Made by a program: the position numbers and the translations under genes. A stretch of 64,000 nucleotides of DNA, taken from assembly GCA_910576975.1 (NCBI GenBank), contig CAJTJY010000019.1, positions 1 to 64,000 of the forward strand, written 5' to 3'. The notes under the pieces are model-generated. The model saw only the letters and a program-made list of their open reading frames with translations, was not told the DNA's origin and did no database searches. Below are positions 25,743 to 34,324 of the stretch, piece by piece (positions within the stretch are counted from its first letter, which is position 1; every line of letters begins with the position of its first letter). Source of the stretch: an uncultured Lachnospiraceae bacterium (GTDB lineage Bacteria > Bacillota > Clostridia > Lachnospirales > Lachnospiraceae).

Positions 25743-27488
25743 ATGAAAAAACATTTAATTAAGCGGCTTTCGATTTTGCTTTCCTTGATTCTGTGTATTG
25801 AGGCAGGATGTGCAGGAACTGTGGGAAATGAGCATACACAGCAGGCATTTGCGGAATATACGGATCAAATTTTTCGTTCTGAGGTGGCGGCGAGCACACT
25901 AAATATGCATTATACGTTGGCACATCCAGAAAACTATGGGATTTCCCAATATCATGTTACATATGGAACGATTTCTGAAAATACGGCGGAAGAATCTTCC
26001 GTCCTCCTGGAAAATTGGAGAAAGAAGCTCGAGGGCTTTAAGAAGAAAGAATTGACCGTTTCGCAGCAAATGACCTATGATATCATGATAGATTATATTG
26101 AAAAAGAGCTTTCGGCTCTGGGTACGGACGATCTCGGGGAGATTCTGCGTCCCAGCACAGGATTCCAGTCCCAGCTTCCGGTACTGCTGGCAGAGTATGT
26201 ATTTTATGATGAACAGGATATTCAGGACTATCTAAAGCTAATTGCATGTACGCCTGATTTCTTCAGGGACATTATGGAAGCAGAAAAAAGGAAGTCAGCC
26301 AGAGGGTTGTTTATGGCGGATTTTGCCGTGGACGATATTGTCAACCAGTGCAATAATTTTACACAGTATCCAGAAAATAATTATCTGTTATCCACATTTG
26401 ACAGCCGAGTGGAGGAATTGGCGGACCAATTGACGCCAGAGCAGAGAGAAGCTTATAAGGCGCAAAACCGTCAGCTAGTGTTGGAACAGTTAATTCCCGC
26501 TTATCAAGTCCTTGCCCAGGAGATGTCTTTGCTAAAAGGGACAGGAAAGAACAGCGGCGGTCTTTGTGGTCTGAAAGGCGGAAAAGAATATTATCGTTAT
26601 CTAGTGATGGATGTGACAGGATCGGATCTTACCGTGGAGGAAATGCAGCAGCAGACAGAAGAGAAGCGGGAACAGGATTTGAAGGATTTGACCAAGCTGG
26701 CTGCAAAAAATCCAGATATCAGTGAAAAGTGCATCAATTATCAGCTTCCAACAGAGGAGCCAGAATTGATTTTAGAGGACTTACAGGAAAAAATGCGAGA
26801 GGATTTTCCGGATGCTCCACAGGTAGGATATGCGGTAAAATCAGTGCATCCCTCGCTGGAAGAATATACAGCGCCAGCATTTTACCTGACGCCCCCGATA
26901 GATGACATTTCACAAAACTGTATCTACATCAATCAGTCAAAGGGGGATAAAAAGTTAAAGCTTTATACGACTCTTGCACATGAAGGCTTTCCTGGACATC
27001 TGTACCAGAATGTGATGGAGCGTAGCAGTGGCCTTACGACGATTCGCAGCTTGTTTGGCAGTAGCGGATATGCAGAAGGCTGGGCGACTTATGTGGAAAT
27101 GCAGTCTTTTTATTATGCGGACGTGGATCCAAAAGTGGCGGCATATATGCAGAAAAACCAGTCTGCGCTGCTGAGCCTTTATGCTACTGCGGATATGGGG
27201 ATTCATCTTGATGGATGGACGCTGCGGGACGCAGTTGATTTTTTTGGAGGGTATCAGATTACAGATAAGCAGGTAATTAAAGAAATATACCAGCTTATTG
27301 TAGAAGAGCCTGCGCATTACCTAAAGTATTATATTGGATATCTGGAATTTCTAAATCTAAGACAGTATGCTATAAAAAAATATGGAAAGGACTATAGCAA
27401 TTACCGTTTCCATAGAGCTCTGATGAAGATGGGACCGGCGCCGTTTTCCATATTAAAGAAATATCTCCCCAGATATTGGGAACAGTAA
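25743..27488 (+). CDS. DUF885-family lipoprotein, putative metallopeptidase
   Basis: 581 residues with a lipobox ending at the Cys in IEAGC, so exported and lipid-anchored. The DUF885 core is clear: YINQSKGDKKLKLYTTLAHE and HEGFPGHLYQ (HExxxH-type zinc site, about residue 412), then GYAEGWATYVE with the third ligand Glu. The C terminus QYAIKKYGKDYSNYRFHRAL and MGPAPFSIL is also typical. DUF885 proteins are relatives of the M2/M32 peptidase fold; activity and substrate are not established for most. Monocistronic, followed by a terminator. Confidence 0.9.
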   Translation: MKKHLIKRLSILLSLILCIEAGCAGTVGNEHTQQAFAEYTDQIFRSEVAASTLNMHYTLAHPENYGISQYHVTYGTISENTAEESSVLLENWRKKLEGFKKKELTVSQQMTYDIMIDYIEKELSALGTDDLGEILRPSTGFQSQLPVLLAEYVFYDEQDIQDYLKLIACTPDFFRDIMEAEKRKSARGLFMADFAVDDIVNQCNNFTQYPENNYLLSTFDSRVEELADQLTPEQREAYKAQNRQLVLEQLIPAYQVLAQEMSLLKGTGKNSGGLCGLKGGKEYYRYLVMDVTGSDLTVEEMQQQTEEKREQDLKDLTKLAAKNPDISEKCINYQLPTEEPELILEDLQEKMREDFPDAPQVGYAVKSVHPSLEEYTAPAFYLTPPIDDISQNCIYINQSKGDKKLKLYTTLAHEGFPGHLYQNVMERSSGLTTIRSLFGSSGYAEGWATYVEMQSFYYADVDPKVAAYMQKNQSALLSLYATADMGIHLDGWTLRDAVDFFGGYQITDKQVIKEIYQLIVEEPAHYLKYYIGYLEFLNLRQYAIKKYGKDYSNYRFHRALMKMGPAPFSILKKYLPRYWEQ

Positions 27489-27493
27489 CAAAT

Positions 27494-27548
27494 AAAACCG
27501 CAGAATCAGTCAAATGCCTGGGGCATAGAGAAGATTCTACGGTTTTAT
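27494..27548 (+). terminator. Rho-independent terminator
   Basis: AAAACCGCAGAATC pairs with GATTCTACGGTTTT (27533-27546), with an inner ATGCC/GGCAT hairpin. Confidence 0.75.
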
Positions 27549-27585
27549 GATATTCTTATGTATGCAGGAAATGCAAGTATAAGCA

Positions 27586-27996
27586 TCATCCGCCAAGTGA
27601 TTTCATCATTTGATCTACGGAAGCGGGATCAGAACCCAAGAATTTGAGAATCATTCCCGCAACCCAGATGCAAAACTTGCGAAGATATATAAATGCAAAA
27701 ATAAATGCAATTCCAAACAGGATGCCAGTAAGCAGCCGTCGGATATTTGTGCTCTCGTAGGCTGTCAGCCGCTGCAAAAAGCCGTCAAAAATCAGGGGAA
27801 GCATCATCAATAGGACAACTTCAAACCGGGGATATCCCCAAAAAATGGCAATCGGTATGCCTGCAATCATGCCAATCAATTCCCCAGTGCATCGTGCACA
27901 GATTGGAAATTGTTTGCCCCTGAAATAGAAAGAACGGTCTGGCCTAGCGTGACAGCCAAAGAAAATGCGTAAGAATTTCCCCGCTTTACATTCCAT
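27586..27996 (-). CDS. DUF2085 membrane protein
   Basis: 136 residues. Family motif FFGCHARPDRSFYFRGKQFP then ICARCTGELIGMIAG: two Cys-x2-Cys-like clusters at the start of the first helix, followed by three more hydrophobic segments (including LPLIFDGFLQRL). The Cys pairs suggest metal or redox chemistry, but the function of DUF2085 is unknown. Its start lies 11 bases inside the preceding small membrane-protein gene, so the two are cotranslated. Confidence 0.85.
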   Translation of the reverse strand: MECKAGKFLRIFFGCHARPDRSFYFRGKQFPICARCTGELIGMIAGIPIAIFWGYPRFEVVLLMMLPLIFDGFLQRLTAYESTNIRRLLTGILFGIAFIFAFIYLRKFCIWVAGMILKFLGSDPASVDQMMKSLGG

Positions 27997-28207
27997 AAAG
28001 TGCGATGCCTGCAGCGCCCAGGATTACAAAGTAAATAATGTAGAATACGACGCTGATGATTACGCTTACCAATGCGCCGATTCCTGCAGCTTTTGCAGTC
28101 TTAGGTTTCTGATCTTTCCATACCAGGAACAGAATCAGACCAACAATTGGAATACAGCATCCTAAGAGACCCCATAAAAATCCACCATTATCATTACTAT
28201 TTTCCAT
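27986..28207 (-). CDS. Small two-helix membrane protein
   Basis: 73 residues: FLWGLLGCCIPIVGLILFLV, a basic turn (KDQKPKTAKAA), then a second helix VSVIISVVFYIIYFVILGAA. AGGAG lies 8 bases before the ATG. Overlaps the DUF2085 gene by 11 bases, so they form an operon. Resembles short PLDc_N-like or DUF4190-like membrane proteins; function unknown. Confidence 0.75.
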   Translation of the reverse strand: MENSNDNGGFLWGLLGCCIPIVGLILFLVWKDQKPKTAKAAGIGALVSVIISVVFYIIYFVILGAAGIALYGM

Positions 28208-28314
28208 TTTCTACACTCCTAACTTTTATAAAATTATTTTAAAGTTTATTAAAATAATATAAACTCAAGCTTTATTATGCCAGAATTTGTCGAAATTGTC
28301 AATATAGTAAAGAT

Positions 28315-28552
28315 TTGAGTTTCCCCATTTTGCAATTCATAGTGGGGCTGTCGCACGAATGCATTCACCTGTTCAAAAGGTCTTGCCGCTGATGCGGCAA
28401 AGACAGAATGCACAAAAATCACTCTGGAAAGCTAGCTTTCCAAGATGACTTTTGTGCATTTTGTTTGCATTGCTTTGCAATGTAAACCTTTTGACCAAGT
28501 AAATATCGTAGTGCGACACCCACACTATGAATTGCAAAATGGGGAAACTCAA
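28315..28552. repeat. Dispersed inverted-repeat element, family 1 (copy B, long form)
   Basis: The outer arms (28315-28344 and 28523-28552) are exact 30-bp inverted copies beginning TTGAGTTTCCCCATTTTGCA. Just inside are the family ends GGGGCTGTCGCAC and GTGCGACACCC, and the core has a nested hairpin (GCACAAAA / TTTTGTGC, TGGAAAGC / GCTTTCCA). No coding capacity. Confidence 0.9.
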
Positions 28553-28582
28553 TAGCAAAGACGGCACAATGGCAATGATCGA

Positions 28583-29449
28583 TCATGGGCATGGTTTGGA
28601 AGATTGTTCTAACGTCATCAGCATCGCATACACGTCCCGCTTAGAAATTCCCCGGTCTTTTGCCACCAGCTTCATTGCTTCTTTATGCGAAATTCCCTGA
28701 TCTTCATAATAAATCATATGCTCTTTGAGTGGAATTATTTCCCAATTTTGTTGTTGTTCTTCTTTTAACTGCTGCAGGCTTTTCCCTTCTATCACAAGAA
28801 CGAATTCTCCCTTTGGCTCTTGTTCCTGGTAATAGGAGACTGCTTCAGAGAGCGTGGTAGCAAATGCTGTTTCGTATCGTTTGGTAAGCTCACGGCACAA
28901 GGTAATCTTCCGGTCCCCAAGAGCTTGTTGTAATTCTTCCAATGTCTTGCGTAGATGGTGGGGAGATTCGTAAAGAATAATCGTCCGGGTTTCCGATTCC
29001 AGTGACGAGAGAATAGCCAGGCGTTCCTTTTTATTTCTGGGCAAAAATGCTTCAAAGGCAAAGCGTCTGGTGGGAAGCCCTGACAGAGTCAGAGCAGTGA
29101 TACAGGCGGCGGCGCCAGGCAAAGAGCTAACTTCAATTCCAGATTGATAACAGATCCGAACCAGTTCTTCTCCTGGGTCGGAGATTCCCGGGGTTCCTGC
29201 GTCTGTAATCAGGGCAACGTTCGTGCCAGCTTTCATTTTTTCTATGAGCTGATATGCCTTGTCAATTTTGTTATGCTCATGGTAACTAGTCATAGGTGTT
29301 TTGATTTCAAAGTGATTTAACAGCTTGATGGAGTTGCGCGTATCTTCCGCAGCAATTAAATCGACTTCTTTTAAGGTGCGCAGCACTCGAAGGGTGATGT
29401 CCTCCAAATTGCCGATCGGGGTGGCGCATAAAAATAATTTGCCTTGCAT
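28583..29449 (-). CDS. rsmI: 16S rRNA (cytidine-1402-2'-O)-methyltransferase
   Basis: 288 residues. Methylates the 2'-OH of C1402 in the ribosomal decoding centre. Tetrapyrrole-methylase fold with N-terminal LFLCATPIGNLEDITLRVLR, VDLIAAEDTRNS, ALITDAGTPGISDPGEELVR and SLPGAAACITALTLSGLPT. AAAGGA lies 6 bases before the ATG. It ends the minus-strand block ricT / methyltransferase / rsmI, an arrangement also found in B. subtilis (yaaT-yabA-yabB-yazA-yabC). Confidence 0.96.
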   Translation of the reverse strand: MQGKLFLCATPIGNLEDITLRVLRTLKEVDLIAAEDTRNSIKLLNHFEIKTPMTSYHEHNKIDKAYQLIEKMKAGTNVALITDAGTPGISDPGEELVRICYQSGIEVSSLPGAAACITALTLSGLPTRRFAFEAFLPRNKKERLAILSSLESETRTIILYESPHHLRKTLEELQQALGDRKITLCRELTKRYETAFATTLSEAVSYYQEQEPKGEFVLVIEGKSLQQLKEEQQQNWEIIPLKEHMIYYEDQGISHKEAMKLVAKDRGISKRDVYAMLMTLEQSSKPCP

Positions 29450-29475
29450 AGTCAGTCCTTTCTAAAATTGATGGG

Positions 29476-30213
29476 TTAATAGCCGTAGATATCATAGATT
29501 TCTTCGGTATATACGCCAGGCGCCTGATAGACAATCAATGGTTTTTCAACGGTAATCCTGGGATTTCCTCCCCGAAGGCCTTCTAACAATACCATGTTCG
29601 GCTCTTTGTCTACAAAGGGATATACTAGCTGCATCCGTTTCGGCTCTATGCCGTATTGATGCATAAGCACCAGAATTTCCGCAAGACGGAACGGGCGGTG
29701 CACCATGTAAAAACGTCCCTGTGGTTTTAAAATCCGGGCGCTTTCCCGAATCACGTCTTCTAAGCTGCATAAGATCTCATGGCGGGCAATTGCCTTAGCC
29801 GTATTGGGGTTGGTTAGTCCATGTTGTCCTGTCATGTAAGGGGGATTTGTGGTGACTACATGAAAAGAAGATGCCCCAAACTGTCTAGAGGCATCTTTGA
29901 TATCACCGATTTCTATGTTAATTTTATCTTCCAGCTTGTTATAAAGCACGCTTCGTCTTGCCATATCCGCACTTTCTGGCTGAATTTCCAGTCCGGTAAA
30001 GTGTGCGCCCTGGGTCTTTGCCTCTAACAGGATAGGGATGATTCCTGTCCCGGTGCCAAGGTCAAGGACGGTTTCCTGCTGCTTCACTCGCACAAAGCCG
30101 GAAAGCAGCACGGCGTCCATGCCAAAGCAAAACTTTTTGGGGTTCTGGATAATGTAATATCCGTTGCGGTGCAGCTCGTCCAGCCGCTCCTGTTCCAATA
30201 ATTCTACAGACAT
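29476..30213 (-). CDS. tRNA1(Val) adenine-37 N6-methyltransferase family (TrmN6/YfiC-like)
   Basis: 245 residues, SAM-dependent. Shows the SAM motif VLDLGTGTGIIPILLEA and the N6-adenine catalytic motif NPPYM (VVTTNPPYMT), with the N-terminal FCFGMDAVLLSGFV typical of YabB/YfiC. I prefer the ATG at 30213, which has GGAG 7 bases upstream. A TTG at 30240 overlapping the ricT stop is the alternative. The equivalent gene lies between yaaT and rsmI in B. subtilis. Confidence 0.9.
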   Translation of the reverse strand: MSVELLEQERLDELHRNGYYIIQNPKKFCFGMDAVLLSGFVRVKQQETVLDLGTGTGIIPILLEAKTQGAHFTGLEIQPESADMARRSVLYNKLEDKINIEIGDIKDASRQFGASSFHVVTTNPPYMTGQHGLTNPNTAKAIARHEILCSLEDVIRESARILKPQGRFYMVHRPFRLAEILVLMHQYGIEPKRMQLVYPFVDKEPNMVLLEGLRGGNPRITVEKPLIVYQAPGVYTEEIYDIYGY

Positions 30214-30236
30214 ATTAAACTCCAATCTGTCAGGTG

Positions 30237-31145
30237 TCAATGAGCGTCGTCGATTTTGGATTTTCCTTTGTCCTCTAGCGCGGAAAGTTCCTTTAATTCT
30301 TCCGGGGATAATTTTGTATGATTTTTTCTGCGCTTCGGCTTAAAACGTATCTGGTCTATCTTGTATTCCCGGATCTCTTTTTCGTCGTCAATTTCTACAA
30401 TAACCTTGACCGTCTGTCGTAAGACATTGACGCTCTGGACTTCTCCCCTTAAGCGATCGAACGTGGTAACGTAATCTCCTATGCTGGGGAGACGGCTGTT
30501 TAAATATTCATAAGTCTCTTCTTCATTTTTTAGACAGCACATCAGCCTGCCGCAGACGCCGGAGATTTTGGAGGGATTTAAGGATAAATTCTGCTCTTTT
30601 GCCATCTTGATAGACACAGGGGCAAATTCTGATAAAAACGTATTGCAGCAAAGGGGCCTGCCGCAGATGCCGATTCCGCCTAATATCTTAGTCTCGTCCC
30701 GCACGCCGATCTGGCGCAGCTCAATACGGGTCCGAAACACGGCGGCGAGGTCTTTTACCAGTTCTCGGAAATCAATCCGTCCGTCAGCGGTAAAATAAAA
30801 TAACAGCTTATTGTTGTCAAAGGTGTATTCTGCATCCACAAGCTTCATTTCCATGCCTCGTTTTTGAATTTTTTCCAAGCAGATTCGGAAAGCTTCTTTT
30901 TCTTTCTGGCGGTTCTTCTCTTCTGTTTTCTCATCTTCGGGCGTGGCAATGCGTAATACAGGCTTTAAAGGCTGTATTACCTTTTCTTCTGGCAGCTCTC
31001 TGGGAGCGATCATGACAGTGCCGAATTCCACCCCTCTTGCCGTCTCCACGATCACATGGCTTCCCTGGACAAGTTCAAAAGTCCCAGGGGCGAAGTAATA
31101 GATTTTTCCAGCGGTGCGGAATCTGACTCCAACTACGTTTATCAT
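30237..31145 (-). CDS. ricT: PSP1-domain protein RicT (YaaT)
   Basis: 302 residues. In B. subtilis RicT acts with RicA and RicF as an Fe-S complex that helps RNase Y mature mRNAs and promotes sporulation and competence. The PSP1 domain follows the N terminus MINVVGVRFRTAGKIYYFAP; the conserved cysteines are in GICGRPLCCNTF and GVCGRLMCC. The ATG at 31145 has GGAGG 5 bases upstream. Its leader carries an inserted inverted-repeat element and a family 1 repeat. Start and neighbours match the B. subtilis order holB-yaaT-yabB. Confidence 0.94.
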   Translation of the reverse strand: MINVVGVRFRTAGKIYYFAPGTFELVQGSHVIVETARGVEFGTVMIAPRELPEEKVIQPLKPVLRIATPEDEKTEEKNRQKEKEAFRICLEKIQKRGMEMKLVDAEYTFDNNKLLFYFTADGRIDFRELVKDLAAVFRTRIELRQIGVRDETKILGGIGICGRPLCCNTFLSEFAPVSIKMAKEQNLSLNPSKISGVCGRLMCCLKNEEETYEYLNSRLPSIGDYVTTFDRLRGEVQSVNVLRQTVKVIVEIDDEKEIREYKIDQIRFKPKRRKNHTKLSPEELKELSALEDKGKSKIDDAH

Positions 31146-31165
31146 TTTTTCCTCCATTCTATGTG

Positions 31166-31314
31166 ATGTGCTCTCGGAATCTCTCTTGTAGCTGCTTTTC
31201 CGCCCAATGGACACAAATTTCATCAACGTGCCATCGGCACGCCTCATAAATTTGTGCGCATCTGACAAAAAATCTTCTCGCAAAATCATGCACAAAGAGG
31301 ATCCGAGAGTACAT
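31166..31314. repeat. Inverted-repeat element, family 2 (copy 1), with target-site duplication
   Basis: 149 bp with ends ATGTGCTCTCGGA and TCCGAGAGTACAT, flanked on both sides by TGTG (31162-31165 and 31315-31318). It splits what looks like the repeated leader module of ricT: TTTCACTAACTACC...TTTGTGC lies on one side and GAATGGAGG on the other. Non-coding, MITE-like. Confidence 0.8.
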
Positions 31315-31345
31315 TGTGTTTTTCAGCACAAATAGGTAGTTAGTG

Positions 31346-31461
31346 AAAGGGGCTGTCGCACGAATATATTCACTTGTTAAAAAGGTCTTGCCACTGATGC
31401 GGCGAAGACAGAATGCACAAATTTATGACTTATAATTTATGTTAGTGCGACAGTCCCTTTT
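31346..31461. repeat. Dispersed inverted-repeat element, family 1 (copy C, short form)
   Basis: AAAGGGGCTGTCGCAC at the left and GTGCGACAGTCCCTTT at the right are inverted copies with one mismatch. The core shares AAAAGGTCTTGCC and GACAGAATGCACAAA with copies A, B and D. Confidence 0.9.
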
Positions 31462-31466
31462 CATGC

Positions 31467-32456
31467 TTAGTTCTCCTTTATGGTTTGCAAAAGCAATTCC
31501 ATGACCAAATTAAAGTTAACATTGGCATTCAGGCGGCGTTTTGCCTTGTCCAGTGATTTGATAATCGTCTCGATTCCTTCATAGGAACTTTTGCTTGCCT
31601 GCTTTTTTAGATCAGAGATCTCATCTTTAAAAATAAGGCTATTAATATCAGAAGTCGCTTTATAGAGCAGGACGTCCCGATACCAGATGAACATGATATC
31701 GAAGTAGTCATTAATTTCTAACTTATAGTCGCTAATTTTCTTGATCGTCTCTGTCATCTCATGTAGTTCAAGTTCTTTTATCTTTTTTAAAAGCTGCAGC
31801 GCAGAAGTTTTGATTTCGTTAAAATCCTCAGAACTTGCAAGCTGAATGGCTTTTCCAACATTTCCCTGGGCAAAGGCAGTGCAAAAATCTGCCTTATAAT
31901 CTGGCACTTGATATTTTTCCATTAGGAAATTATGGATCACGCTGTCAGGAACCGTTTTTAAATTCAAGGTAATGCACCTGGAAAGCATGGTGGGTAAAAA
32001 TAAATCTGCGTTGTTGGTTAAAAGTATGATCACTGCATAGGCAGGTGGATCTTCAATCGTCTTAAGCAGGGCGTTTTGGGCTTGCTGATTCATCTTTTCC
32101 GCTTCACTGATGATATAAATCTTATAAGGGGAAGCGTAAGGCTTAATGTAAATGTCGTTATTGACCTGCTTGCGTATATCGTCCACAGAAATGGTATTTG
32201 GCTTCTCGTGGTGCAGATAGATGATATCTGGATGGTTCCCAGAAAGAGCCTGCCTGCAGGAATGGCATTCCATACAGCCGTCGGTCGAGCGTTGTTCACA
32301 CTGCAGCGCCATGGCAAAGCTGTTTGCAAGAGCCATCTTTCCTGCCCGGTCCGGCCCATGAAAGATATAAGCATGGCTTATTTTGTCCATGGAAATTGCA
32401 TTTTGTAAATGTTCTTTAATCTGTTCGTGTCCAATGATATTTGAAAAGCCTGCCAT
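31467..32456 (-). CDS. holB: DNA polymerase III subunit delta prime
   Basis: 329 residues, clamp-loader subunit of the AAA+ type. N terminus FSNIIGHEQIKEHLQNAISM, P-loop-like HGPDRAGKMALANSFA, zinc-binding cysteines in CEQRSTDGCMECHSC, and the sensor region LLKTIEDPP. The ATG at 32456 has GGAGG 6 bases upstream; that site is the end of the repeated leader module. Lies between yaaR and ricT as in B. subtilis. Confidence 0.95.
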   Translation of the reverse strand: MAGFSNIIGHEQIKEHLQNAISMDKISHAYIFHGPDRAGKMALANSFAMALQCEQRSTDGCMECHSCRQALSGNHPDIIYLHHEKPNTISVDDIRKQVNNDIYIKPYASPYKIYIISEAEKMNQQAQNALLKTIEDPPAYAVIILLTNNADLFLPTMLSRCITLNLKTVPDSVIHNFLMEKYQVPDYKADFCTAFAQGNVGKAIQLASSEDFNEIKTSALQLLKKIKELELHEMTETIKKISDYKLEINDYFDIMFIWYRDVLLYKATSDINSLIFKDEISDLKKQASKSSYEGIETIIKSLDKAKRRLNANVNFNLVMELLLQTIKEN

Positions 32457-32592
32457 AATTTCCTCCATTCTGTGCATATTTCAGCACAAACAGGTAGTTA
32501 GTGAAAGAATAATCAAATTCTTTCACCCTTTCCTCCATTCTGTGCATTTTTGCACAAACAGGTAGTTAGTGAAAGAATAAAGAAATTCTCTC
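32457..32592 (-). promoter_or_regulatory. Tandem duplicate of the repeated leader module in front of holB
   Basis: Two units with a 70-bp period (32461-32530 and 32531-32592). Read on the minus strand each has TTATTCTTTCACTAACTACC, TTTGTGC, a short loop, GCACA and GAATGGAGG. Only the unit next to holB provides its ribosome site. The first unit also carries GTGAAAGAAT/ATTCTTTCAC, able to form a hairpin. Confidence 0.6.
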
Positions 32593-32692
32593 CGTATGAT
32601 TTTTCATTTCTTGTTCAGGTATTGCGAACAAGAACTTTTCTTTTGTGAAGTATGATTTTTCATTTCTTGTTCTAGTATTGCAAATGGTTGAC

Positions 32693-33133
32693 TCATGTGG
32701 AGACATCCAGCAATAGTCCCCGTATCTCCCCAATTTTGCCTAGAATAGTAAGATGGTCTTTTTCATCTTTCACCAGTTCGCTGGCAAGATCGTCCAGATT
32801 TTTATCTACCAGTTTTACGATGCCATATACTCTGTGACGGCCTCTGCGGTCTAGAAAATTCTCTCTGGAAAATTTGTGAGAGCGGTTGACCACTTCGTTT
32901 AAGAAATCTTTTACCAAAGTGCGGTATTTTTTCATATCCCGTATATCCATATGCTCTGCAAGTTTTTCCCCCTGCTCTGTGATCTCGTTCATTAAGCCGT
33001 TGAGCTTCTCTTGCAGTTCTGCTTCCTCGATATGGCTTGCCAGTGTAAATTTGAAGCTGCCGTCCGCCCGTTCCGTTGCCTGAGGAGCTTCCACGGGCTG
33101 CACCTTGGGGAGCTGTTCTACTTTCATTGCCAT
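32693..33133 (-). CDS. yaaR: YaaR family protein (DUF327)
   Basis: 146 residues, mostly helical. The conserved core YRTLVKDFLNEVVNRSHKFS then NFLDRRGRHRVYGIVKLVDK and the C-terminal ILGKIGEIRGLLLDVS identify YaaR. Function is unknown, but its position just upstream of holB is conserved in Firmicutes. The ATG at 33133 has AGGTGA upstream. Between it and the guanylate-kinase-like gene lies a family 2 repeat. Confidence 0.93.
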   Translation of the reverse strand: MAMKVEQLPKVQPVEAPQATERADGSFKFTLASHIEEAELQEKLNGLMNEITEQGEKLAEHMDIRDMKKYRTLVKDFLNEVVNRSHKFSRENFLDRRGRHRVYGIVKLVDKNLDDLASELVKDEKDHLTILGKIGEIRGLLLDVST

Positions 33134-33203
33134 AAAATCACCTGCCTTTCCTTATTATCTTATCTATAATTTATTATCGGTTTTTTTGCAACAGTTGTAA
33201 AGC

Positions 33204-33364
33204 ATGTACTCTCGGAATCTCCCCAATACCTGCTTTTAGGGCTGATTTTTGGTCAAATGCACACAAATGTAATCAACGTGCATCCCAGGTACGCTTCATA
33301 AATTTGTATATATCTGAAAGAATTTTATAGTAAAATCAGGCACAAAGAAACTCCGAAAATACAT
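33204..33364. repeat. Inverted-repeat element, family 2 (copy 2)
   Basis: 161 bp with ends ATGTACTCTCGGA and TCCGAAAATACAT, aligned along much of its length with copy 1 at 31166-31314 (shared: ATCAACGTGC, TTCATAAATTTGT, AAATCAGGCACAAAGA-type). Flanks AAGC and AAGT may be a decayed target duplication. Confidence 0.75.
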
Positions 33365-33380
33365 AAGTAAAAAATTTGGT

Positions 33381-33986
33381 TTACGCCTGCGCTTTAAGGG
33401 ATATATGTTCTCTAATACAGTCAGCAAGTTCTTGCGTGCAGCGTTCTAAATCGTCATTGATAAAGACTCTGGTAATTCCCGCCTGGTTTAAATGTTCAGA
33501 AGAAAAATCATTTTCGTCCGCAAGGAATCTGCGGCATAGTTCGGCATATTTTGGATTTGTCTGGAGGCGTTCTCTGTTTAATGCGCGCTGAAGGCGCTCC
33601 CCGTTTTCTAGTTCGATGTATAGGGGGACCAGGGCGTCTTTTCCAAAGTACTGCTGAAGCTTCTGGTAAGATTCCAGAGTGCCGATGATCAAGTAGTGAT
33701 GCTCGGTTAAGCAAATCTGATGGTCGTTGACCGTAAAATAGTGCCAGATGCCGTGAATCGTGTGATATGAGCGCAGTTCAATCACTTTGTCTTGTTGCTG
33801 CAATTCTCTTAGCTGTTGCTCTGTTAAAAAGTAATATTCGACGCCGTCTGTCTCTTGGTCCCGGATCGGCCGGGTGGTGTAAGGAACCAGTGTTTTTAAG
33901 GGAAGGGCGTCATCTGTGAGAATTTTTTTATAAATGGTGTCTTTTCCACAGGCGCTTTTTCCCATTAAGCAAAATATTTTTCCCAT
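33381..33986 (-). CDS. Guanylate-kinase-like nucleotide kinase
   Basis: 201 residues. P-loop CLMGKSACGKDTIY, then TLVPYTTRPIRDQETDGVEY, the GMP-binding TTRPxR...G(V)EYYF pattern of guanylate kinase. The C-terminal half is less like Gmk (no standard lid RxxxR run is obvious). The ATG at 33986 has AAAGGA upstream. It lies where tmk sits in B. subtilis (yaaO-tmk-yaaQ-yaaR-holB), so this kinase has taken, or shares, that position. A true thymidylate kinase and YaaQ are not in the window. Confidence 0.85.
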   Translation of the reverse strand: MGKIFCLMGKSACGKDTIYKKILTDDALPLKTLVPYTTRPIRDQETDGVEYYFLTEQQLRELQQQDKVIELRSYHTIHGIWHYFTVNDHQICLTEHHYLIIGTLESYQKLQQYFGKDALVPLYIELENGERLQRALNRERLQTNPKYAELCRRFLADENDFSSEHLNQAGITRVFINDDLERCTQELADCIREHISLKAQA

Positions 33987-34324
33987 AATGTCCTTTATAA
34001 GAGCAAGATTAAAAAATGCTTCCGGCAGATGCATGGAAAGTTCTGCGGGAATGATATTTGAATCCAACTCTATGAAGTTAAGTATTGAGATAAGCCAAAA
34101 ACGCTTCCTTTAAATAAGTTCAGAAAGCATGTATGCCAATCTTGCTTAAAAGAGCGTCCAGGAATTCTTTTATAGTATAGTATAGCATGACGAAAAATGC
34201 AAAAGAAAAATTTAACAACTGGCTCATAGAAATGAGAAACAGATAAAAGGCTGAGTAATGTAAGACGGCATGCCAGGGCACAGGAAGCTTGCGTGCCTGC
34301 GCTCTGGCTGCTGAAAAGGAAAGG
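33987..34324. other. Intergenic region with a hairpin
   Basis: No gene seen. A stem GCCAGGGCACAGG / CCTGCGCTCTGGC (34272-34308, imperfect) lies just after the decarboxylase stop but lacks a T run. AT-rich TATACTATACTATAAAA on the minus strand near 34165-34185 may be a promoter -10 area for the kinase gene. Confidence 0.4.
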
